64,000 nt of DNA from Patiriisocius sp047731265 (GTDB lineage: Bacteria > Bacteroidota > Bacteroidia > Flavobacteriales > Flavobacteriaceae), in the NCBI RefSeq assembly GCF_047731265.1, contig NZ_CP159835.1, positions 2,418,001 through 2,482,000 of the forward strand, given 5' to 3'. Positions 43,937 through 50,804 of this stretch are shown piece by piece (position 1 is the first letter of the stretch; each line of letters starts with the position of its first letter). The notes below the pieces were generated by a model. It was given only the letters and a program-made list of their open reading frames with translations. It searched no databases and was not told the origin of the DNA. A program made the translations under genes and the position numbers.

Positions 43937-45610
43937 GAGTCTGCGCAAGAACTCTGTTATTTACTCAAATGTAGGATTTTCTGTCTAAATGGTATCTATT
44001 ATAGGTTGTTTTAAAAGGGGTATCTTGAATAGCATAATCATCTAACGATAATTTTAAAGGTCTTAAAAGGCATTTAATGAGGCGGTATATTCTCAAAACA
44101 ATACAGCCAAGACCTTTTAGCCTTGCCTTTAACCCTTCTACTCCCAGAATGGATATAAGTCTCCTGAGATTGTAACACATCATCATAAGATTGACCTCTG
44201 AGAGAACGTTCTGTTTGCCTTTCATAAGCGTAAAGGTAAATCCCCATTGTCGTTTTAGCGTGCCAAATTGATGTTCAGTTACTTGTTGGCGTAGTCTATA
44301 ATAAGCTGGATTTTCTTCCACACGTTTTTTGTTGGCTTCTATGGCTTCTTGATAGATGCTTCGTTCTACGAGTCTTCCCACTTTGGACTTGGTACACTTA
44401 GAACGCATCGAACAGTCATTACAGGCCTTGAAGTTCTTATAATGCTTTACTCTCACATTTCCTTTATGATAGATGTTTCCAGTAGTTGTGAGTACCTGAT
44501 TGTTGGGGCAGGTGTAAGTGTCACTATCTTGATCGTATTGAAAAGTGCCTAGGCCATACAAGCCGTTTTTCTGGCTAGAGTGTTCTTTGGGCGAAGAGTA
44601 GGTGGTGATGTTGTTCTTATTACAGATGTCTATGTGTTTGCCAGTGGTGTACCCTTTGTCTGTAAGGCAATCCATTTGATCTACTTCGAGCAGTGCTTTC
44701 GCATCTAGGGCCATAGGGGAAAGTGCGTGAGTGTCGTTTACTGTTCCAGTATCGTTATTGACGAAGAGCTTATGCTCCGCATCACAGCCAGCTTGTATGT
44801 TGTAGCCCACGTTAATGATATTGCGGTGCAGCACAACGCTTTTGGCATCAGGGTCTGTGAGGCTTATTTGGCTTTCGCCAGTATTTTCTAACTGATTTTC
44901 TATGTTCTGGTAGTTCTGCTTTTTGGTATTTTGGTATCCTATTTTACCAGCTATTTCCTGGCGCTCCTCTTTACTGTCGGCGAGTTGCAGGGCTAGTTCG
45001 TATTCGGCAATTTTAGTGTCGATATAGTCTTTATGCCGGTCGATCTTTTTTTGGTTAAAGTTATTTTTAAGCGCATTCTGTGCTCTGATCTTAAAGGAAT
45101 CTATGGCTATGACCTCGCCTTTTATGAGTTTCCATTCTTTGAGCAGGGAGACAAAAAACCTGAAGGATTTTTTAAAGGCTTTTGCATTGTTCTTCCTAAA
45201 ATAGGCTATTTTCCTGGCAGAGGGCTGAAGGCCTTTTAATAGCCAGATGACCTCCAGATTTACCTTACAGGCCTGTTCCAACTTTCGCGAAGTGCGGATG
45301 GAATTCTTGTAGCCGTAGAGATAAAGTTTGAGCAAGTCGCTGGATTGATAGGGCGGTCTACCCTCAGTCGATAGAACATCTTCAAAACCAAGTTCCTGAA
45401 GTGGCAGGATCTCGACAAACAAATCTACAATGCGTGCCCAAGAATTTGAACAGACCATTTCATTGTAAGAAATCATTTGGAGCTGGTTCCTGTCAAAACC
45501 TTGTATAAAATCCATATTAATCGTGTTTGAAATACACTATTAATTTACGGAAAATCTAACTGAATTCAAAAGATAAAATCTATAAAAGCACGAGGTTTTT
45601 GCGCAGTCTG
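43937..45610 (-). mobile_element. IS1182-family insertion sequence
   Basis: 1674 bp. Ends GAGTCTGCGCAAGAAC and, read inward from the right, CAGACTGCGCAAAAAC: imperfect inverted repeats. Flanked by a 4-bp direct repeat ACGG. Contains one intact transposase gene. It lies inside hairpin H20. Confidence 0.87.
43965..45515 (-). CDS. IS1182-family transposase (DDE)
   Basis: 516 aa, full length. N-terminal DUF772-like part (GRPPYQSSDLLKLYLYGYKNSIRTSRKLEQ), a DDE core with VIAIDSFKIRAQNAL (first Asp) and CLTDKGYTTGKHI (second Asp), and a C-terminal zinc-finger-like CNDCSMRSKCTKSK plus the TEHQFGTLKRQWGF segment with the final Glu. Intact, so the element may be active. Confidence 0.93.
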   Translation of the reverse strand: MDFIQGFDRNQLQMISYNEMVCSNSWARIVDLFVEILPLQELGFEDVLSTEGRPPYQSSDLLKLYLYGYKNSIRTSRKLEQACKVNLEVIWLLKGLQPSARKIAYFRKNNAKAFKKSFRFFVSLLKEWKLIKGEVIAIDSFKIRAQNALKNNFNQKKIDRHKDYIDTKIAEYELALQLADSKEERQEIAGKIGYQNTKKQNYQNIENQLENTGESQISLTDPDAKSVVLHRNIINVGYNIQAGCDAEHKLFVNNDTGTVNDTHALSPMALDAKALLEVDQMDCLTDKGYTTGKHIDICNKNNITTYSSPKEHSSQKNGLYGLGTFQYDQDSDTYTCPNNQVLTTTGNIYHKGNVRVKHYKNFKACNDCSMRSKCTKSKVGRLVERSIYQEAIEANKKRVEENPAYYRLRQQVTEHQFGTLKRQWGFTFTLMKGKQNVLSEVNLMMMCYNLRRLISILGVEGLKARLKGLGCIVLRIYRLIKCLLRPLKLSLDDYAIQDTPFKTTYNRYHLDRKSYI

Positions 45611-45800
45611 ACGGTTGTGTATATGGCTCGTAGCGTGAAAATAGCGATTACTTTTCGGTTAAGCTAAAGCCAATTTTTTAATTTTCTTATTACCTTTTTT
45701 TATCAATAAGCCAAATTAAAAAATTTGGCGGACTTGCAAATATGCGATTACTTCGTTTAAGCAACTAATTAGCTATGAGCTATATACGTTGTTGTAAAAC
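45611..45800 (+). repeat. attC-like hairpin H20, right part
   Basis: Arms GTATATGGCTCGTAGCG and GCTATGAGCTATATAC; inner AGCCAATTTTTTAATT opposite AAAAAATTTGGCGG. Right edge CGTTGTTGTAAAACG. Confidence 0.75.
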
Positions 45801-45806
45801 GTTTTT

Positions 45807-46658
45807 TTACTCTGTGTTTATGACAATCGGAATTGATGATTTGACTGTTTTTCCATTGATAACAGCCGGATTCCACTTAGTAAATTTTATTAGCATCATA
45901 ATTAATTTTGATTCTAATTCACTGGATAATTTAATTGAAAACCTGATTGGCTCTTTTTCAATCATACCATTTTCATTAATTACGACAAATGCTTTTATTT
46001 TTTGACCTCTGAATTCATTTACTTTATTCAACTCTTCTATTAATAATTTAGAATCTGAAATTAAAATAGGTGGGTTTTCAGGACTAAGATAAACTCCATT
46101 TGGGTCTTTTACATTTTTAAGACCAATACTTTTATTTGTTACCCATTTATAATTCTCTGAATTTGGGTCTAAACCTTTAAAAGTTTTGAATTTTCCTTTA
46201 TAAGTTGTTTTTTCAACTATATATCCATTGCAATATTTCTCAATTTCTAAGTTGTAATTTCCACGTAATTCTTTAAGTGTTATAAAGGGATTTTGATTTA
46301 AACTTAGATTTGCTTGACACACTTCGTAAGTAATTACATTATCTAAATCAATAACATCATCCCAAAAGTCATAGGTCACGTTCTTTATTTCTAAGTTAGA
46401 ATTAATATTAAAATTAATGTCGTAACCCATTAATCCACCATTGTAACTGTTTTCGATACTCAATGTAGTATTTTTATCAATTACTAAATTTAAGTTCTTG
46501 AAGTCATTCTGAGATTTCTCTACATCATCATACCTATGAAATTCATCATTGATTTCATATTTTATGCAGTCCTCATTAATCATAACCTTTTCTTGTCCGA
46601 AAACAGAATTGGTTACAAAAAGGATTAAAATAATTATGGTTCTTAAAGTTTTTTTCAA
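45807..46658 (-). CDS. Exported protein with TonB-C-like end
   Basis: 283 aa. Signal peptide (TLRTIIILILFVTNSVFGQ). The last 70 residues (KAFVVINENGMIEKEPIRFS...TKWNPAVINGKTVKSSIPIVI) follow the TonB C-terminal pattern common in secreted Flavobacteriia proteins; the N-terminal part is unassigned. Cassette edges GTTGTAAAAC and GTTTTACAAC match. Confidence 0.68.
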   Translation of the reverse strand: MKKTLRTIIILILFVTNSVFGQEKVMINEDCIKYEINDEFHRYDDVEKSQNDFKNLNLVIDKNTTLSIENSYNGGLMGYDINFNINSNLEIKNVTYDFWDDVIDLDNVITYEVCQANLSLNQNPFITLKELRGNYNLEIEKYCNGYIVEKTTYKGKFKTFKGLDPNSENYKWVTNKSIGLKNVKDPNGVYLSPENPPILISDSKLLIEELNKVNEFRGQKIKAFVVINENGMIEKEPIRFSIKLSSELESKLIMMLIKFTKWNPAVINGKTVKSSIPIVINTE

Positions 46659-46800
46659 AATGTTTTACAACGTGTTTGTATAAGAATAGTTGCGGGTTTA
46701 TATGCGAGGATTTTCCGAAGGTAAATCAGACGTTACAAACACGCAATGACCTTTGATTTAGCACTAAACCGCAATTATTTTTATACGGTGTTGTGCATAG
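46659..46800 (+). repeat. attC-like hairpin H21 (short form)
   Basis: About 140 bp: TTGTATAAGAATAGTTGCGG opposite CCGCAATTATTTTTATAC. Edges TTTTACAACG and GTGTTGTGCATAG. The second arm overlaps the 3' end of the next cassette's coordinates only at its edge. Confidence 0.72.
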
Positions 46801-47355
46801 TTATTTTGTTCGATATAATAACAAACTATCAATTATCGGTCGCCATTTTGTATACCGTTCTTCATTATCTGTGTAGCTATCATAAATTATTTTTTGATGA
46901 CTTTTTAACTCTTCGTAAAGTTCATCCCCAATTAATTCCAAATCCTCATATGTAGTATATTCGTCAAATCTTAGTTTGTCAATACTATCATTAAAAACTC
47001 TTGCGTAAGCCTCGTATAGGTCAAAATTCAATTTGCGCATTTTATCCGAAAATTCATAGTTGGAAGTATCTTTAATCCACGATTTGCTTTTATCGAATAT
47101 TGCATAAGCTTTAGCGGTTCGTACTTTTCGTTTATCAGATTCTAGAATTAACCCGTGCCACCAATAGATTTTTAACTTTGAACTTTTATTCACAGATGCC
47201 TCAAAATCGTTCGAAGTAATTAAGTTACTATTCTGCCAATGAATTAAATCTTTTGTCTGATAATATTCCTTAATATCATTTTTATAAAAGAACCAAATAC
47301 CCGCTATTACAAGTGTTAAAACAATGGCTATTAATATAATACAAGTTCTTTTCAT
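46801..47355 (-). CDS. Hypothetical single-span membrane protein, paralogue of 38040 cassette
   Basis: 184 aa from ATG 47355 (MKRTCIILIAIVLTLVIAGIWFF). Shares with the protein at 38040 the segments DLIHWQNSNLITSNDF, KIYWWHGLILE and FDKSKSWIKDT. Both cassettes also have the same edge sequence (GTTGTGCATA). Function unknown. Confidence 0.65.
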   Translation of the reverse strand: MKRTCIILIAIVLTLVIAGIWFFYKNDIKEYYQTKDLIHWQNSNLITSNDFEASVNKSSKLKIYWWHGLILESDKRKVRTAKAYAIFDKSKSWIKDTSNYEFSDKMRKLNFDLYEAYARVFNDSIDKLRFDEYTTYEDLELIGDELYEELKSHQKIIYDSYTDNEERYTKWRPIIDSLLLYRTK

Positions 47356-47562
47356 AATTATGCACAACGGAATTGTATAAGAACAGTAGGGCGGAAAAAA
47401 CGCACGAACCATTCGGTTGAACACAAGCCGAATTTTTAAATTTTACTTATTATCTTTTCTTTTAAATAAGCCAAATTTAAAAATTTGGCGACCTCGAAAA
47501 GTGTTTTGAACATTGGGTTAAACACCAATTGCCCTATTGTTTTTATACGTTGTTGTAAAACG
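47355..47562 (+). repeat. attC-like hairpin H22
   Basis: Arms TTGTATAAGAACAGTAGGGCGG and TTGCCCTATTGTTTTTATAC; inner AGCCGAATTTTTAAAT opposite AATTTAAAAATTTGGCG. Edges TATGCACAACGG and CGTTGTTGTAAAACG. Confidence 0.78.
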
Positions 47563-47568
47563 TTTTTC

Positions 47569-47790
47569 TCACACGTTTCTTATTATCAAAAATATTCCGC
47601 CAATAATCAGCATAAGAATTACCGCCCAAGAATTTACCAAAGATTTCCAATTGAAAATCGAATAATCTTTCATTCGAAACGTATCCTTTTCATAAATCCG
47701 CCAAGCTAATAATATCATCGCAATTAAGATAAATATTATTCCCGAAATTATTGGGTTTTCTGCGATGTAATTATTTATATATCGCATCAT
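47569..47790 (-). CDS. Small two-helix membrane protein
   Basis: 73 aa with hydrophobic segments at about 13-30 (PIISGIIFILIAMILLAW) and 50-71 (SWAVILMLIIGGIFLII). Overlaps the end of the preceding lipoprotein gene by 4 bp (start inside its stop), so the two form a unit. No family recognised. Confidence 0.6.
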   Translation of the reverse strand: MMRYINNYIAENPIISGIIFILIAMILLAWRIYEKDTFRMKDYSIFNWKSLVNSWAVILMLIIGGIFLIIRNV

Positions 47791-48281
47791 CTAAGCGTCA
47801 TATCAAAAATTCCTTTAGCAGTTTTTAAATCAGATTTGTAAGGTAAAAATACAATTGTTGGTGCCATTACATTACCAATTGCTAAAATTCCGTAATCTTC
47901 GTTAAAAAAAATAGGTTGAGTTACATCAGTTGCCGTATTTGTCGAATGAAACTTTTTGAATTTAGCTTTTGATATCGTATCAATCATAAATTCAGCACCT
48001 TCAGTTTCTTCAAATTCATCCGCTCCAAAATTCAGCCGATTGGATTTTGGAAAATAGGTGAATTCGAGATTTTTATCATTATCCACCTCGTATTCATAAG
48101 TGTATTTAATCACTTCCGTTCTTATTTCTTTTGACAACAAATATTCTCTTTCTTTAATGTTATCGTCTGAAATGAAAACATAAACCATATGATTACCGAA
48201 AGTAGTTTTTACAACTTCTCCGCAACTCTCCGAAATCAACGAAATCAGAGTTAAAATTAATATGACGATTGTTTTTTTCAA
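47787..48281 (-). CDS. Hypothetical lipoprotein
   Basis: About 164 aa from a TTG at 48281 (KKTIVILILTLISLISESCGEV, lipobox SESC). The longer ATG start lies inside hairpin H23. Mature part begins VVKTTFGNHMVYVF; no family recognised. First gene of a two-gene cassette. Confidence 0.6.
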   Translation of the reverse strand: MKKTIVILILTLISLISESCGEVVKTTFGNHMVYVFISDDNIKEREYLLSKEIRTEVIKYTYEYEVDNDKNLEFTYFPKSNRLNFGADEFEETEGAEFMIDTISKAKFKKFHSTNTATDVTQPIFFNEDYGILAIGNVMAPTIVFLPYKSDLKTAKGIFDMTLR

Positions 48282-48485
48282 ATGTTTTACAACGGCTCGG
48301 CTATGGTTAGTACGGGAATTAAAAGTAGTGAACTTTCGATTAATCACTTAGCCAAATCTTTTTATTTTGTTTTATCTTTTTTATTTTAAAGCCAAATCAA
48401 AAGATTTGGCGGACTTCGTTTAAAGCTCTAAACTTTGGATTAAGCACAAAAACCCGTATTAATTATAGCCATTGTTGTATGCAGT
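48282..48485 (+). repeat. attC-like hairpin H23
   Basis: Subtype of H10: arms GGCTATGGTTAGTACGGG and CCCGTATTAATTATAGCC. Edges TTTTACAACGG and ATTGTTGTATGCAG. Last hairpin before the recombinase. Confidence 0.78.
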
Positions 48486-48489
48486 GTTT

Positions 48490-49209
48490 TTACATTGAAT
48501 CAAAAATCACCAATTCTGTATTAATTTCTTTTTTATTTAGTTCAATAGTTCTGTATCCAAAAGTGTCATTGTTAACTTTGATTTCATTTGGTATTTTCTC
48601 CACTTGATAAGAGCTAGCAGGTGTAATATATTGCCGAATATTACCATTACTTCTTTCATCTTCAAAATGATAATGTCCACAGAAAATACTAACATCATTT
48701 TCTAAATTCAGTAATTCGATTTTTATTTTATTCCGTTCTTTTAATGCAAATTGTTTGTCTACTTCAGCGTCAATACTCAAAATAGGGTGATGAATAAAGA
48801 GAGCAATATTTTTAGTAGTTACAAGCTCCTCTTTAAACCAATCAAATTGTTCTGGGCTAATTGATCCTGAACTTGAATCTAAGAATATACATTTATAATA
48901 ATCACGCTCTTGGCTATAATACAATTCGGTTTGTTTTTCAATTACTCCTAAATTATAATGTTTTATAACTTCATTATAGTAATCGTGATTCCCTAAAGTA
49001 ATGGCGAGACTATAGCTCTGTAAAGATTCAAAAAACCATTTATTTGCTGTTTTTTCGCCAATATCTCCTCCAAATATGATTTCATCAATGTTTTTCGAAG
49101 AAAGGTCATTAAGTATAGTTTTCCAATTTTTTCGAGTATTAACCCCTTGGTCTATTGGAAATTTTTCATCTAAATGAATGTCTGTTATGTATGCAATCTT
49201 TTTACCCAT
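48490..49209 (-). CDS. Calcineurin-like metallophosphoesterase
   Basis: 239 aa. Metal-binding motifs in order: YITDIHLDEKF (D-x-H), FGGDIGE (GD), LGNHDYY (GNH[D/E]), FIHHPIL (H) and FCGHYHFED (GHxH). All residues needed for the two-metal centre are present. Substrate could be nucleotides, phospholipids or cyclic nucleotides. Downstream partner of the PNPOx gene (9-bp gap). Confidence 0.88.
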   Translation of the reverse strand: MGKKIAYITDIHLDEKFPIDQGVNTRKNWKTILNDLSSKNIDEIIFGGDIGEKTANKWFFESLQSYSLAITLGNHDYYNEVIKHYNLGVIEKQTELYYSQERDYYKCIFLDSSSGSISPEQFDWFKEELVTTKNIALFIHHPILSIDAEVDKQFALKERNKIKIELLNLENDVSIFCGHYHFEDERSNGNIRQYITPASSYQVEKIPNEIKVNNDTFGYRTIELNKKEINTELVIFDSM

Positions 49210-49218
49210 AGAAAAAGT

Positions 49219-49794
49219 TTAGGGCTGCAGTATTATCATTTCCCATTCGTTATCAACTTGTTCGTATAATTTTCTTTCGTGTAGTCTACTCTTTTTAAAC
49301 TCCATAAATTCTATCCTAATAGGTTTGATATAAATACCACCCCAATTTTTAGGACATTTAATTTCGTGGTTTTCTAATTCTACTTTTTGTTTATCAAAAA
49401 AATTTTGCAAATGTGCAATACTTTGAACTTTTTTTCCCTGCTCAAAAACGGTAGATACAATTTTAGAATCCCTATTTCTTTGTTCAAAGTAAATTTCAGC
49501 ATTAGGTTTAGAAATTTTTGACACATCTCCTTGGATTCTAATTTGTCTTTCTGTTGAAGTCCACCAAAATGTTAAGGCAGCCTTTGGGCTATTTGTAACT
49601 TCATTACCTTTTCTTGAATTCAAAGGTCCTGTAATTACAAATGAATCATTTGCAATCTCTTTTAAGGAAACAAATCGAGAGTTTGGGTAACCATCTAATC
49701 CAGTAGTAGATAAACAACAGGCAGATGGTAGTTTTAAATTGTTGAGTTTCTTTTCTTCAGAAAACCACTTTTCAAATAGTAATAAAGGGTTCAT
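49219..49794 (-). CDS. Pyridoxamine 5'-phosphate oxidase family protein
   Basis: 191 aa. FMN-binding split-barrel fold: ACCLSTTGLDGYPNSRFVSLKEI, KAALTFWWTSTERQIRIQGDVSKI and a C-terminal RLHERKLYEQVDNEWEMIILQP close to the PdxH signature (RLHDR...W...RLxP). About 20 residues shorter than PdxH of E. coli at the N-terminus. Could be a true PNP oxidase for vitamin B6 or a related flavoenzyme. First cassette gene next to the recombinase. Confidence 0.82.
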   Translation of the reverse strand: MNPLLLFEKWFSEEKKLNNLKLPSACCLSTTGLDGYPNSRFVSLKEIANDSFVITGPLNSRKGNEVTNSPKAALTFWWTSTERQIRIQGDVSKISKPNAEIYFEQRNRDSKIVSTVFEQGKKVQSIAHLQNFFDKQKVELENHEIKCPKNWGGIYIKPIRIEFMEFKKSRLHERKLYEQVDNEWEMIILQP

Positions 49795-49807
49795 TCGTTT
49801 TGTTTTT

Positions 49808-49850
49808 TACATTGCATACAACTAGTGTATAAGCGCAAGTTAATAATAAC
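49808..49850 (+). other. attI-like half site at the head of the array
   Basis: GCATACAAC at 49814-49822, followed by TAGTGTATAAGCGC, is the inverted match of the right edge of H23 (GTTGTATGCA) and resembles the left edge of hairpins such as H21. No right arm follows; instead the recombinase gene begins 110 bp later. It is the place where new cassettes would be expected to enter. Confidence 0.5.
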
Positions 49851-49864
49851 CTCAATAATATCAA
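49835..49864 (-). promoter_or_regulatory. Candidate cassette promoter (Pc)
   Basis: On the minus strand TTG, a 19-base spacer and TAACTTGC resemble the Bacteroidota -33/-7 promoter (TTG and TAnnTTTG), pointing into the cassettes and starting near the attI-like half site. The -7 box is not perfect. Confidence 0.35.
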
Positions 49865-49931
49865 GGGAATACAGCGATTTATCTCAAAAAATAATGTAGT
49901 TTAGAGTTTTTATTAATTTAAAAATATACGT

Positions 49932-50768
49932 ATGTTTCAAGATTTTAACACCTTGCTTAAAATAAAAAGATACAGTGACAATACAAGTATTGCGTATATA
50001 GGGCTTTTAAAGGTTTTTCAAGAGTTTCTAGGCCATAAAATACCGATGGAAAGGCTAGAAGATTATTACTTATTTCAAAAGATTGGAGAATTTATTCTTA
50101 AAAAAAGTTACGTTTATACAACTCAAAAGCAATTATTGAGCGCTATTAAATTATATCTCAAAGAAATGCACAGTCGCGAGGTAGATTTTCAAAAATTACA
50201 ACCTCGGGCACCTCAACAAACACTCCCTCAAATTTTATCTCTAGAAGAGGTCACGACCATTATAAACAAAACCATAAACCTAAAGCACAAAGCAATGTTG
50301 GCTACCGTTTATAGTTTAGGATTGCGAAGTGGAGAATTAATACATTTAAAAATTGCAGATTTCGATAAAAATAGAAACTGTGTTTTTATAGCCCAAGCTA
50401 AAGGACGCAAAGATAGGGTAGTACCTTATCCAGATTCTTTAAAACCTATAATTAGAGCCTATTATGTAGCGTATAAACCTAAACTGTATTTGTTTGAAGG
50501 CCAAAAGGGCGGGATGTATTCCTCAGGTTCTTTGCGTGCCGTATTCAATGCGAGTTGCAAAAGAGCGAGAATTCGCAAAAAGGTAACCTGCCATAATTTA
50601 AGACACTCCTATGCTACCCATCTTCTAGATGCAGGTACGAATTTGAGAATTATCCAAAATTTATTGGGGCATACAAATATAAAAACAACACTAGTCTATA
50701 CAAAAGTTTCAAACCAAAGCGTCATAAATACCCGTAGCCCACTAGATTTTCTAAAACTGGAGCCGTAA
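49932..50768 (+). CDS. Tyrosine recombinase, XerC/D type, next to the cassette array
   Basis: 278 aa. N-terminal SAM-like DNA-binding part (about 1-95), catalytic part with Arg in YSLGLRSGELIHL, Lys in AKGRKDRVVPYP, HxxR in CHNLRHSYATHLL, His in LLGHTNIKTT and the nucleophile Tyr in TLVYTKVS. The stretch between the Lys and HxxR motifs is short, so the extra helix (I2) that defines IntI integron integrases is missing. Divergent from the cassettes, which it probably excises and inserts. A role in ordinary Xer-like resolution cannot be excluded. Confidence 0.88.
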   Translation: MFQDFNTLLKIKRYSDNTSIAYIGLLKVFQEFLGHKIPMERLEDYYLFQKIGEFILKKSYVYTTQKQLLSAIKLYLKEMHSREVDFQKLQPRAPQQTLPQILSLEEVTTIINKTINLKHKAMLATVYSLGLRSGELIHLKIADFDKNRNCVFIAQAKGRKDRVVPYPDSLKPIIRAYYVAYKPKLYLFEGQKGGMYSSGSLRAVFNASCKRARIRKKVTCHNLRHSYATHLLDAGTNLRIIQNLLGHTNIKTTLVYTKVSNQSVINTRSPLDFLKLEP

Positions 50769-50804
50769 CACACAATGTCAAAACTTATACTACAAAATTT
50801 TGCA

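Noticed and set aside
49932..50768. Calling the recombinase a bona fide IntI
   Set aside because: The segment between the catalytic Lys and HxxR motifs is too short for the IntI-specific helix, and length (278 aa) is below IntI.
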